From: Rubripirellula lacrimiformis
Lineage (GTDB): Bacteria > Planctomycetota > Planctomycetia > Pirellulales > Pirellulaceae
Length of the DNA: 64,000 bases
Assembly: GCF_007741535.1 (NCBI RefSeq)
Contig: NZ_CP036525.1
Coordinates: 62,001-126,000, forward strand
Direction: 5' to 3'
In this document: positions 26,642-34,749 of the stretch, in pieces
Position numbering within the stretch: the first letter of the stretch is position 1
Layout of the letters: each line of letters begins with the position of its first letter
Notes under the pieces: generated by a model
Seen by the model: only the letters and a program-made list of their open reading frames with translations
The model's database searches: none
What the model was told of the DNA's origin: nothing
Program-made: the position numbers and the translations under genes

Positions 26642-28247
26642 CTGGTGCTGGCGATCGGCCGGCAAAGCGATTCTGCAGTGCGTCCAGGATCGTGGCTTCC
26701 TCTTCGCTCATGCTGCCGTCGCTGGTGATCGTATCCGCGATGGCGGCCAGCAAGCGTTTCTTTTTCGGTAGCGGCAGGTGGGCCAACGAATCCACCGCGT
26801 GATCGAAAAGTTCGGTTGAAATCTCTGATGCAGGCAGGCGCTTTGCATCCCCCAATCCCAGCTGATTCCAACCGCGTAGGAATTCGTAGTCGGACATGGC
26901 AGATTCGCCGTCGCAGACCGCTAGCGTCGATAGGACGACCAGGGCCGATGCTTTGATCGCATCTGAATCGGTCCTGACCTGTGGTGACGATGAACTTTTG
27001 GGGGACGTCGACTTGGCGGCCGGATGGCTGGTCGCCGATGTCAGCATGGCGCCCGCGAATACCAGGTTCATGATCTCGGTCACCTCGGGCGATTGGCCGT
27101 CGATTTTCGAATCCAGGTTTACGTCGGCATAGATGGGGGACTGATCCCCGTTGGGCGTGATCGCGGCGATGCGTTGGTGGATGGGTGGATGGCTGCTGAA
27201 CCAATGATGGTTGCGTGATCGTTCAACGAACAACATCGGCGCGACCAACGTCGTCATCGGATGATGCATCTCGCCGCGATTCGGATGCCCCTTGATGCGT
27301 CGCAGGGCACGTGCCAGTGGTTCGGGGTGTCGCGTTTTTTCGACCGCTTCGGCATCCGCAAGTGTTTCGCGAGATCGGCCTAGGGCCATCACCAACGCGG
27401 TTGCGGCAAAGGTGCCAAAGACTCCGAAGGGCCAGATGACGGCGCCAATGATGATCGACACCAGGCCATAGCCACCGTTGTCTTCGCTATGTTGGAACGT
27501 GTCGTATCCTTCGCTTACCAAACACTCGGACACCACACGAATCGATTGCAGTCCCGACAAGATGCAAGTCAGCCGAGTGCCCAGCACGGTGTCGCCGTTG
27601 GTCAGGTGACTCATTTCGTGCGCGACGACGGCCTGCAGTTCGTCACGATCCAGCTGCTTGATCGCACCCAGGGTCACGCCCAAGATGCTTTCATGCGGTG
27701 TCAGACCGGCGGCGAAAGCATTGATCCCGGATTCGTGATCCAACAGAAAGATCGTCGGTGGCAGCGTGCTGTACGCCACCGCGATTTCTTCGACGACGTT
27801 GACCAGTTGTTTTTCGTCCAGACCGGACGGGGATTCGATGGGACGACCGCCAATCGCAAGTCCGATCGCCCAACCGCCCTGGCTGCGCAATCTTCGCCGC
27901 TCGTACACACTGACTCCCAAAATCAACGCCGCGGTAGATCCGATTCCTAGCAGCGATGTGAACCAAAAGACTCGGTTTGGATCGACGCACCGTTCATCGA
28001 TCGGCAGTTGATCGTTGAATGCGGCGACGAAGGATTCCAGGGCGGCGTAATCCCGGGAATGTCTCGGGCGGCTTTCGACTTGGTTGGCGTTGCAGATCGC
28101 AAAGAACCACACACAGGGAAACATCAGCAGATAGCCGGTCGCGATCCCAGTGGTGATCGCGGTGAACGTTTGCGTCACGATGACCAGTGCGAACCACTGT
28201 GCCGATGCCCGCAGGGCGGCGGCTTTGCGAGCTAGGAAGTCCAGCAT
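26631..28247 (-). CDS. M48-family membrane zinc metalloprotease
   Basis: The protein has 538 residues. The zinc site HEMSH lies in AVVAHEMSHLTNGD, with the third ligand in the later ETLADAEAVE helix, as in HtpX/Ste24 proteases. Hydrophobic segments precede it (WFALVIVTQTF, FWFTSLLGIGSTAALILGV) and one follows (GLVSIIIGAVIWPFGVFGTF), so the enzyme sits in the inner membrane with a cytoplasmic active site. After the peptidase core come about 150 extra residues (SAMSDYEFLRGWNQLGLGD to KKRLLAAIADT), with a helical, TerB-like look. It lies 58 bp after lemA, a common pairing in bacteria. Likely role: membrane-protein quality control. Confidence 0.92.
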   Translation of the reverse strand: MLDFLARKAAALRASAQWFALVIVTQTFTAITTGIATGYLLMFPCVWFFAICNANQVESRPRHSRDYAALESFVAAFNDQLPIDERCVDPNRVFWFTSLLGIGSTAALILGVSVYERRRLRSQGGWAIGLAIGGRPIESPSGLDEKQLVNVVEEIAVAYSTLPPTIFLLDHESGINAFAAGLTPHESILGVTLGAIKQLDRDELQAVVAHEMSHLTNGDTVLGTRLTCILSGLQSIRVVSECLVSEGYDTFQHSEDNGGYGLVSIIIGAVIWPFGVFGTFAATALVMALGRSRETLADAEAVEKTRHPEPLARALRRIKGHPNRGEMHHPMTTLVAPMLFVERSRNHHWFSSHPPIHQRIAAITPNGDQSPIYADVNLDSKIDGQSPEVTEIMNLVFAGAMLTSATSHPAAKSTSPKSSSSPQVRTDSDAIKASALVVLSTLAVCDGESAMSDYEFLRGWNQLGLGDAKRLPASEISTELFDHAVDSLAHLPLPKKKRLLAAIADTITSDGSMSEEEATILDALQNRFAGRSPAPASA

Positions 28248-28305
28248 GAAAACAGGATCGGTTCGAGAGAACGTGATGACATCGGTCGACGAAAACCGGG
28301 TTCAA

Positions 28306-28929
28306 CTAGCCGACGGTTGCAGGCGTCAGGTCGATCTTGGGAGCTTGGTGAATTTCTGGTTGGTGTTCGAAATTCAGCAGTGTCAGGTCGTCGCCGAAAC
28401 CGATCACGCCGGCGAATGCGACTGTAGGAAAGCTCTGCCGCCGAATGTTGAAAGTGGTGGCGGTATCGTTGTAGGCTTGGCGAGCGAAGGCGATTCGATT
28501 TTCGGTGCTGGTCAGTTCTTCCATCAGCGAAGCGATCGTTTCGTTTGCCTTCAATTCGGGATAGGCTTCCATCACCATCGCCAAGCGTCCGATCGCACCG
28601 CCCAGTGCGGATTCCGATGCTGCCCACGATCCCACCACAGCCGGATCGTTAAGGTTTGCGCTGACGTTCGACAACCCCGATTGTGCGGCGCCCCGTGCTT
28701 CGATGACCGATTGCAAGGTTTCCCGTTCATGGCTGAGATAACTGCCGACGGTTTCGACCAAGCCGGGGATCAAATCGTAACGCCGTTTCAGTTGAACTTC
28801 GATTTGCGAGAATCCATTGCCTGCGATCTGACGCGATGACACCAAACGGTTGTAGGTACCGATGACAACGGTGGCGATTGCGATCGCCGCAACGAAGGCG
28901 GCAGCTGACAAAATGATCAGAGGTAGCAT
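28306..28929 (-). CDS. lemA: LemA-family membrane protein
   Basis: The protein has 207 residues, with one N-terminal membrane helix followed by a long helical domain. YNRLVSSRQIAGNGFSQIEVQLKRRYDLIPGLVETV is the diagnostic LemA region: N-x-L-V near the membrane, then variable helices ending RIAFARQAYND. The family is of unclear molecular role but is regularly encoded beside HtpX-like M48 proteases, as here. Together the two probably form an envelope stress module. The WecG/TagA glycosyltransferase gene lies 50 bp upstream in the same direction, so all three may be one transcript. Confidence 0.93.
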   Translation of the reverse strand: MLPLIILSAAAFVAAIAIATVVIGTYNRLVSSRQIAGNGFSQIEVQLKRRYDLIPGLVETVGSYLSHERETLQSVIEARGAAQSGLSNVSANLNDPAVVGSWAASESALGGAIGRLAMVMEAYPELKANETIASLMEELTSTENRIAFARQAYNDTATTFNIRRQSFPTVAFAGVIGFGDDLTLLNFEHQPEIHQAPKIDLTPATVG

Positions 28930-28979
28930 GGAATTCTTTCAGGGCTTAGGGGAAAGGTCGTTGGGTTGCGGTGATGGGT

Positions 28980-29936
28980 TTAGGTTTGTGGCGTCCACAT
29001 TCCCCAGCGAATGACCAGTTGTCGCCAGTCTTCGACCAGGGCAGCGATTAGGAACCAAGCGTTGGCGGCGTAACGGGGCACCAGTCGCTTGGGATCTGTC
29101 ATCATGCGGTAGGCCCATTCCATTCCGAAACGCTGCCAGATCTCTGGGGCGCGGGTTGCGGTGCCCGCGATGAAGTCGAAAGACGCACCCAACTGGATGC
29201 TGACGGGGATCCCCAAACGTTGATAGTTTTGGTGAATCCACTTTTCGCCCTTCGGTTGTCCGAAGGCGACAAGCAAAATTTGGGCTCCCGAGTTCTGGAT
29301 GCGAGCATCCTGGTCGGCTTGTTCTTGATCGGTCAGTTGGCGGAATGGGGGCGATTCGATCCCCGCGATCCGAAGTCCAGGGTATTGGCGGGCTAGCTGG
29401 TCAGCACAGGTTGCCGCGACACCGGGCTCGCCGCCAAGGAAATAGATTCCCCAACCCTGTTCAGCCGATCGCTTGGCCAATCGATAGATCATTTCGCTGC
29501 CGGCGACTCGCTCGGGAAGCTGTTCTTGATTCCAACGGCTTCGCCACACGATGGGTTGCCCGTCGGCCAGGATCAATGCTGCATCGCGTGTCACCGGACC
29601 CATCGAAGCTGGGTCGTGATGGTTCAACATGGCGTAGTTCAGATTGGCAGTGATCACATAGCTGGGCGTGCCCTGTTGAATCAAGGCATCAACGGCATCG
29701 ATCGACTGGTCCAATGTGACGTGATCAAAGGGGACACCCCAAACGTTGGAACATTTTCGTGTGCGAGGTGGGATCTGTTTTGCGGCGGGTGCGGCGGGGG
29801 CCACGACCGGTGGAACTGGCGCCGCGATTCGGTCAGGCGAAACGCTTGGGTTGCCGGCCGCATGGGTGGGGGGAACGTAGACGACCGGCGCGGGGCTGGA
29901 GGACAACGCGGAGGACTGATCAGGTGTGATGGACAT
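28980..29936 (-). CDS. WecG/TagA/CpsF-family glycosyltransferase
   Basis: The protein has 318 residues with about 60 disordered Pro/Ala residues first. The family core is clear: NVWGVPFDHVTLDQSIDAV, then the YVITANLNYAMLN strand and the DGQPIVWRSR substrate loop. A second conserved block is GIYFLGGEPGVAATCADQL and VAFGQPKGEKW. WecG transfers ManNAcA in enterobacterial common antigen and TagA transfers ManNAc in teichoic acid. Planctomycetes probably use it for exopolysaccharide or O-antigen-like glycans. The C-terminal tail ends in a hydrophobic FLIAALVEDW segment that could touch the membrane. Confidence 0.92.
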   Translation of the reverse strand: MSITPDQSSALSSSPAPVVYVPPTHAAGNPSVSPDRIAAPVPPVVAPAAPAAKQIPPRTRKCSNVWGVPFDHVTLDQSIDAVDALIQQGTPSYVITANLNYAMLNHHDPASMGPVTRDAALILADGQPIVWRSRWNQEQLPERVAGSEMIYRLAKRSAEQGWGIYFLGGEPGVAATCADQLARQYPGLRIAGIESPPFRQLTDQEQADQDARIQNSGAQILLVAFGQPKGEKWIHQNYQRLGIPVSIQLGASFDFIAGTATRAPEIWQRFGMEWAYRMMTDPKRLVPRYAANAWFLIAALVEDWRQLVIRWGMWTPQT

Positions 29937-30091
29937 GCCAGCTTAAGATTCATCGGTGGGACGAGAGGTAAACCACTGCGATGAAAGCTAGGTCGCCGAT
30001 AGACTATTCGCTTGGCCACTAGGCTGAACGAATGTCGCAGGCTGGATCGTAAGGTCGGGTTCTGATGATTTTTTTGACTGTATGACGACTC

Positions 30092-31273
30092 GTGACAACC
30101 GGTTCCCGCGTGACTGCAAGACCTCTGATCGTTCTTTCGTTTGAATCGCTGGCAACCGCCGCTGTGGGTTGCTATGGATCGTCGTGGAATCAGACGCCAG
30201 CGATCGATATGATTGCTGCGGGCGGCTGCGTTTGGGATCGCTGGACGGCGACCAACGACGACTCGAGCGCCGTGCTGCGTCGATGGTTCGCCGATCAAAC
30301 CGATTCGTGGGCAAACCGTTTTCGTGAGCGTTCGCTGGGACCCGCCGGTGGGTCCATCGAATTGATCACCGACGATGCGGCGGTGGGACAAAACGCCCAA
30401 TGTTTTGATCAGGTCATTACCGTGGCCAATGAAGATCCGGCAGAGGATGCCAATCGGCCCGCCGACGAAATCGAAGGGACTCAATTGGCTGCGGTGATCG
30501 CGGCCGCCGTGCAGCGTGACAGCGAACCCGATCCGTGGCAGGTGATGTGGTTGCACAGCAACTTTCTGGCACAGCGCTGGGACGCACCAAGATCGTTGTT
30601 TCCAATTGATGACGTCGAGCTGCCGTCGACCGAGCCGAGTGAAGAGGTCGATTTGATCGTCGATGCAGCCAGCATCGAATCGGAGGCACCCGAGGCGATT
30701 CCGCTGATCTTTGATTCGGTGGACGTACCCAGCGTGGAATTGGGATCGTCACCGCATCCGGATCTGGTGACCGCTTGGATGCGCACCTACGGGTGCCAGG
30801 TCCGGCTGATCGATCTGATGATCGAAGTCTTGCTGCAGTCGTTGCAAGTCGATGATCCACAAGTGATCGTGGTCGGCACGAGCGGATTTTCACTTGGCCA
30901 GAACGGCTGGATCGGGCATCGGTGTGGCCCGCTTCGAAGCCCTCAGATTCGGTTGCCGATGCTGTTAAGCGACGTCGGACCGATCCGGCTGCCACAGCCG
31001 GCCGCCGATGTCACCATGATCGATCTGTTGCATGCGATCGGTTCGGGGGCGGAAGTGAAGGTGGGTCCCAAAACATGGGTCGCCGAAGCCGCCGACGGTC
31101 CGATCAGGACGCAATCCGATCGCGCACAGGATGCCATGACGACGTCCGGTTGGTTCTACGTTCGCGATTCCGATCAGGCCGAACATCTGTATCTGAAGCC
31201 CGATGATGTCGAGGACTTCAACGATGTTGGCCGGCTGCGGCTAGATGTGATGGACCTTCTTGGCGGCAACTGA
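30092..31273 (+). CDS. Degenerate sulfatase/alkaline-phosphatase-fold protein
   Basis: The protein has 393 residues from GTG at 30092; a second GTG at 30110 is possible. The first 45 residues, PLIVLSFESLATAAVGCYG then TPAIDMIAAGG, follow the opening of arylsulfatases (metal-ligand strand, H/GCYG loop, P-N-x-D-x-L-A). The place where the C/S-x-P-x-R nucleophile motif should follow reads WTATNDDSSAVLRRW, without it. The later VIVVGTSGFSLGQ corresponds to the D-H-G metal site of sulfatases, but Asp and His are replaced. No signal peptide is seen. It may therefore be a non-catalytic relative or binding protein. The middle is acidic and unlike the family. Confidence 0.65.
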   Translation: MTTGSRVTARPLIVLSFESLATAAVGCYGSSWNQTPAIDMIAAGGCVWDRWTATNDDSSAVLRRWFADQTDSWANRFRERSLGPAGGSIELITDDAAVGQNAQCFDQVITVANEDPAEDANRPADEIEGTQLAAVIAAAVQRDSEPDPWQVMWLHSNFLAQRWDAPRSLFPIDDVELPSTEPSEEVDLIVDAASIESEAPEAIPLIFDSVDVPSVELGSSPHPDLVTAWMRTYGCQVRLIDLMIEVLLQSLQVDDPQVIVVGTSGFSLGQNGWIGHRCGPLRSPQIRLPMLLSDVGPIRLPQPAADVTMIDLLHAIGSGAEVKVGPKTWVAEAADGPIRTQSDRAQDAMTTSGWFYVRDSDQAEHLYLKPDDVEDFNDVGRLRLDVMDLLGGN

Positions 31274-31364
31274 TGCGTGGCCCGACTGCCCGCGACGTTC
31301 GCGTTGGCGGTCGTCCGAAGATGCGTCGGCAAAATGGTGCGTGCCATCGGTGTGCGATGACACG

Positions 31365-31399
31365 AAAAAACCCCACTGATCGTTGGATCAGCGGGGTTT
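31365..31399. terminator. Bidirectional terminator between convergent genes
   Basis: The stem aaaccccactgatc and gatcagcggggttt (one mismatch) encloses a short loop. A-rich sequence precedes it on the plus strand and T-rich sequence follows, so it can terminate both the sulfatase-fold gene and the Cys-rich gene. Confidence 0.85.
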
Positions 31400-31450
31400 C
31401 TTGGTTTCTATCGACAATCAAACAGCAATCGTCATGCGATTGCGGCTAGA

Positions 31451-32203
31451 TCATGCGTCGGTCGATGCATCGGGTTGAGGAGCTGGTGGAGCAGCTTCTT
31501 CAACGGCTTCGACAGCTTCAGCGGCAGCGTCGCTGCTGCTCTTGGCAGCTTCTTCGGCTGGTGCAGCTTCAGCAGCAGGTGCCGGTGCAGCTTTTTCAGC
31601 AGCTGGTGCTGGTGCAGGAGCGGCTTCTTCGGCGGCAGGTGCAGGTGCAGCTTTTTCGGCGGCAGGTGCAGCGTCAGCTTTCTCTGCAGCAGGTGCAGGA
31701 GCTGGTGCTTCTTCGGCGGCAGGTGCAGCTTCAGCAGCTTCGGCTGCAGGTGCAGCATCGGCTTCGGAGACAGTTTGAACGCTGCCTGGAACCAAAGTTT
31801 CGCCTGGAGCCAATTCGTAGCCAGCGTCTTGGCTGATCACTTCGCCAACCACTGACGAAACTTCACCAACGCTACCACCACAGCAAGGTGCGGCAACTTC
31901 AACAGCGCCACCACAGCAAGGTGCAGCGACTTCAACAGCGCCACCACAGCAAGGTGCAGCAACAGGTGCTGGTGCACAGCAAGGCTCTGCAACAGGTGCA
32001 CAGCAAGGTTCGGGTGCACAGCAGTCCGAAACGTGCTTTGCTTTCAGACGTGACAGCAGTCCGCCACCGCACTTGTTGACGTGCAGCTTGGCGAAAAGTC
32101 CGCCTCCGCAATGACCAGCTTCTGCGGTCGTTGGGTTGATTGTCAGGGACGCACTGATCAAAAGTGCGAATGCGGCAACGCCGCTCACCATAGTCCGATT
32201 CAT
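31451..32203 (-). CDS. Secreted Cys-Cys repeat protein with Ala/Pro/Glu-rich tail
   Basis: The protein has 250 residues from the ATG at 32203, which follows GGGAGA. The signal peptide ends TTAEA. The mature N-terminus has GHCGGGLFAKLH and CGGGLLSRLK. Then come Cys-pair repeats: DCCAPEPCCAPVAEPCCAP, followed by three units of PCCGGxVEVAA. The last 110 residues are almost only Ala, Pro, Glu and Lys, arranged as AAPAAEKAAPAP-type repeats. No catalytic domain is visible. Adjacent Cys pairs suggest disulfide cross-linking or soft-metal binding at the cell surface. A possible role in the crystalline protein envelope of planctomycetes is speculation. Confidence 0.75.
   Translation of the reverse strand: MNRTMVSGVAAFALLISASLTINPTTAEAGHCGGGLFAKLHVNKCGGGLLSRLKAKHVSDCCAPEPCCAPVAEPCCAPAPVAAPCCGGAVEVAAPCCGGAVEVAAPCCGGSVGEVSSVVGEVISQDAGYELAPGETLVPGSVQTVSEADAAPAAEAAEAAPAAEEAPAPAPAAEKADAAPAAEKAAPAPAAEEAAPAPAPAAEKAAPAPAAEAAPAEEAAKSSSDAAAEAVEAVEEAAPPAPQPDASTDA
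31860..31990 (-). repeat. Coding repeat of CC-containing units
   Basis: The DNA encoding the PCCGG units repeats the 36-bp pattern ccacagcaaggtgcagcgac (start of unit) three times with near identity, then continues with shorter variants. It lies inside the Cys-rich secreted protein gene. Confidence 0.7.
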
Positions 32204-32752
32204 TGAATTCTCCCAAGATTTCGGAGTGTTTGGTGCGATCCGAATTCGCACATCCATTCTAAAGGTCCCGATCCTGGAGACCCTCGACCGGACCGACCGG
32301 CAACATGCCGACCGTCGTCCAGCCACAACAGAACGACAACTGCGTAGTTTGCGAAGAATGCAAAGAGTTTGTCGCTCAGGTAGTTTCGAGGATACAGTAC
32401 CTGCAGCAACCGAACTGTCAATCCGTCAGCAAGCTTCTTTTCCCGCAAAACACTGGGTTTTGGGACAGATCACGCTGGAAATGCCGACCAGAAACAGGCG
32501 GAATGACAGCAAATACTTGTTGCGAACCACCCAACAGGGCTGTTTCAAGCGGTGCAGGCGGCAATCCCGCACGGAATGGCGCACGAAAAAGCCCGCTGGG
32601 ACATCGTCGCATCCCAGCGGGCTTGAATCGATAAATTTTGCGATCGGAACCGAATGGATCGGCGGATCCGAGGGAACATTGGCTCTGGAGAACCATTACC
32701 ACCGTCTCGGCAGTGTTCCGGCGACCGGTTCTTAGGCGGCGCGATTGCCGGA
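32204..32752. other. Intergenic region upstream of the Cys-rich gene
   Basis: No convincing gene lies in this 549-bp stretch. It holds the terminator of the lipoprotein gene (32590-32623) and, between that and 32203, the presumed promoter of the Cys-rich gene. Open frames here cover unrelated sequence and change direction without codon bias. Confidence 0.6.
32586..32623 (-). terminator. Terminator of the lipoprotein gene
   Basis: The 11-base arms gcccgctggga and tcccagcgggc are perfect. On the minus strand the stem is followed by TTTTT. It lies 130 bp past the stop of the gene at 32753. Confidence 0.88.
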
Positions 32753-33352
32753 TCAGCGAGCGATCGTGTCGGCTGCGGGTGCTTCGGCAGCTTGGACATC
32801 GCCAGGCTGATCGGTTGCCGGGCCGTCCAGCATTTGAGCCATGCGTTGGCCATTTTCGAAGTCGATGATCAACGGGTCCTGGTTGGGGTCCATTTCCATC
32901 GCCATTCCGGAAATTCGCCATTCCGAGGCTTCTTTTTGCATGGCCCAGACGACTTGAGTTTCGGTTTGGGATCCGTCGGCGTTGGGTTCCGTCCAGATGG
33001 TGTGGACGAGGGCTGCGTTGGGTTCGTCGGGGACCATTTCAGCGCGAGTGACGGAAAAACGGGCATCCGGGGTACCAATGGGCTGAACGGAGCGGCCGAT
33101 CCGGCGCAATTCCGACTGGGCCCGTTGGGTCAGCAGTTCGCCAGCGCCGGAATCCTCGCCACCGCGGCGAACGCGGTCCAAAAATTGGGCGACAACGTTG
33201 GATGGATCGGTGACGCCGGTTGCGGCAGCAGTGGTTTGGCCGCTGGGGCTGCTATTGGCGGGCGTTGCGGTAGCGGTTCCTGATTCCTTGGATCCGCATC
33301 CGACCGCAGATAGAAGAACGATCAGGGCGAACGACGAGGCAAAACGGTCCAT
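32753..33352 (-). CDS. Putative lipoprotein of unknown function
   Basis: The protein has 199 residues from the ATG at 33352; a TTG two codons earlier is possible. The N-terminus MDRFASSFALIVLLSAVGC is a lipoprotein signal peptide with Cys as lipid anchor, though Ala at -3 is less usual. A Ser/Thr/Ala-rich linker follows. The folded part, NVVAQFLDRVRRGGEDSGAGELLTQRAQSEL to VVWAMQKEASEWRISGMAMEM, has the helix-then-sheet pattern of NTF2-like or DUF4878-like domains. This suggests a small ligand-binding or structural fold. No catalytic residues can be named. It has its own terminator. Confidence 0.75.
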   Translation of the reverse strand: MDRFASSFALIVLLSAVGCGSKESGTATATPANSSPSGQTTAAATGVTDPSNVVAQFLDRVRRGGEDSGAGELLTQRAQSELRRIGRSVQPIGTPDARFSVTRAEMVPDEPNAALVHTIWTEPNADGSQTETQVVWAMQKEASEWRISGMAMEMDPNQDPLIIDFENGQRMAQMLDGPATDQPGDVQAAEAPAADTIAR

Positions 33353-33698
33353 GTTCAAGCCGGTTTGTGTGGGTGTGGTTGAGGGCGTGTGGGAGGCGAA
33401 TTCGAGGATTCGAACGTCATCTTTAGGTAAACGTGATGGTCTGGGTCAAGGCAAGATCGAGGGTTCGATCCAAAGGGTTGGGCCGGCATCATTGGCTTTG
33501 CCAGCGAAAGAACTGGGTTCGGCCCCAAGAAAGATCGCTGACCGGCGAAGATTGCTTGGATCATTCACCTACCGCCCAGAATCGCTTTTGCCCACAATGG
33601 GCGGCACGTCGGTCCACCGCCGATCCGCATGGATGGGGTCGGGTGGGTCGTTATTGGAACCAGCCGTCTAACAAGACCAGCGAAAGCAAAGAGCGCCG
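33353..33698. other. Intergenic region between divergent genes
   Basis: These 346 bp separate the lipoprotein gene from the membrane-protein gene at 33699 and must hold both promoters. I see no RNA gene, clear repeat or promoter consensus that I would defend. Confidence 0.5.
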
Positions 33699-34307
33699 AT
33701 GCCCGCGGACGAACACAACATCATTGAAGTTGACGGCGAAGAGGTCGATCTGAAGAACCGTCCGTTGGCGGCTCTATTGGCTTGGTTGATCCCCGGTGCG
33801 GGGCATCTGTACCAGGGCCGCCGAACCAAGGGGTTCCTGTTTTTCGTTTGCATCATGTCGGCCTGGATTCTGGGCTTTGCGCTGGGTGGTGGTCACGTCG
33901 TTTACGCGTCCTGGCAACCGGGCGACAAACGGTGGCACTATTTCTTGCAAGCCGGTGTGGGGGCTGCGGCGCTGCCCGCGTTGATCCAGGGAAACCGGAT
34001 GCGGCACGCGACGGATCCGGGAACGGGCCGAACCAATGCTGCCTACGAACCATTGTGGGGCGGGTTCATGGCGCCGCCATTTCGACCGGTGATGGAAAGC
34101 GAAGCGGACGAAGTATCGGCTTGGTACGCGCGGCGTGGTGCCGGTTACGAAATGGGCACCTGGTACACGGTGATCGCCGGACTGCTGAATATTCTGGTGA
34201 TCTATGACGCTTTCGGAGGCCCGTTGGCGGTACCGATCAGCGGCCGCAAAAAAGAACAAGAATCCAAACCCGAGACGGCAACCGAATCGGAAGTCCAACC
34301 GGGCTAG
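33699..34307 (+). CDS. Small multi-pass membrane protein with TM2-like motif
   Basis: The protein has 202 residues. An acidic N-terminus is followed by two close hydrophobic segments: LAALLAWLIPGAGHLYQGRRTKGFLFFVCIMSAW. The turn PGAGHLYQGR resembles the TM2-domain turn. Further hydrophobic stretches are HYFLQAGVGAAALPALI and VIAGLLNILVIYDAFGG. The tail is charged and rich in Lys and Glu. The function is unknown. The next small membrane gene lies 158 bp downstream, with a stem-loop between, and the two may be co-transcribed. Confidence 0.75.
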   Translation: MPADEHNIIEVDGEEVDLKNRPLAALLAWLIPGAGHLYQGRRTKGFLFFVCIMSAWILGFALGGGHVVYASWQPGDKRWHYFLQAGVGAAALPALIQGNRMRHATDPGTGRTNAAYEPLWGGFMAPPFRPVMESEADEVSAWYARRGAGYEMGTWYTVIAGLLNILVIYDAFGGPLAVPISGRKKEQESKPETATESEVQPG

Positions 34308-34343
34308 GGTTTCGCTGCCATCTCGGTTTTCGGGTAGCGGAAC

Positions 34344-34389
34344 TCGTCAAGAGTTTCGGCCTCGCTGTGAATTGCGAAAGTCTTGACGA
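34344..34389. other. Long inverted repeat between two small membrane-protein genes
   Basis: The arms tcgtcaagagtttc (34344-34357) and gaaagtcttgacga (34376-34389) match at 13 of 14 positions around an 18-base loop. No T-run follows. It may be an attenuator, an RNA-stabilising hairpin or a regulator site. Confidence 0.5.
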
Positions 34390-34465
34390 TTTCCGATACG
34401 CCTGTTGCCCAAACTTTCCCCCCCCAAGCGCCGCTTCCCTTTTTCATCCACTCTGCGTGCCCACC

Positions 34466-34657
34466 ATGCTGTCCATTTCGCCAACCTATCTGCTGTACTA
34501 CGTTCCGCTGATCATTGCGATTTCGTTGGTGTTCGGCGGCACCCGGCACGAAGCCACTCCGTTGGTCCTTCGCCACGCCTGGCAAACAGGTCGCTGGATC
34601 ACCGGTTTCATGGCGATAATATTCGCCGTCCTTTGTGTTCTGGACTGGCTGATCTAG
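34466..34657 (+). CDS. Short membrane protein, 63 residues
   Basis: From the ATG at 34466 the frame gives MLSISPTYLLYYVPLIIAISLVFGG, then a polar ATPLVLRHAWQTGRWITG loop and a second helix FMAIIFAVLCVLDWLI. Two helices with a short basic loop make a plausible small membrane protein. Upstream codons in the same frame are not convincing. It ends 92 bp before trkA on the same strand. The function is unknown. Confidence 0.7.
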   Translation: MLSISPTYLLYYVPLIIAISLVFGGTRHEATPLVLRHAWQTGRWITGFMAIIFAVLCVLDWLI

Positions 34658-34749
34658 AGTGAAGCGACAGTGGGATTCGACCAGTCGGTCCCGTCGACCT
34701 TTTTTCCATCTGCCGTCCTGCGGGCTCGGCTTCGACTTGCGATGAATTC

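Noticed and set aside
26539-27204. Alternative minus-strand frame overlapping the end of the M48 gene
   Set aside because: The sequence is low in hydrophobic pattern and runs through the tandem repeat; the M48 frame holds HEMSH and membrane helices.
31453-31836. Plus-strand frame rich in Gln/Leu/Arg opposite the Cys-rich gene
   Set aside because: It is the complement of a low-complexity Ala/Pro/Glu tail; the minus-strand gene has a signal peptide and ribosome site.
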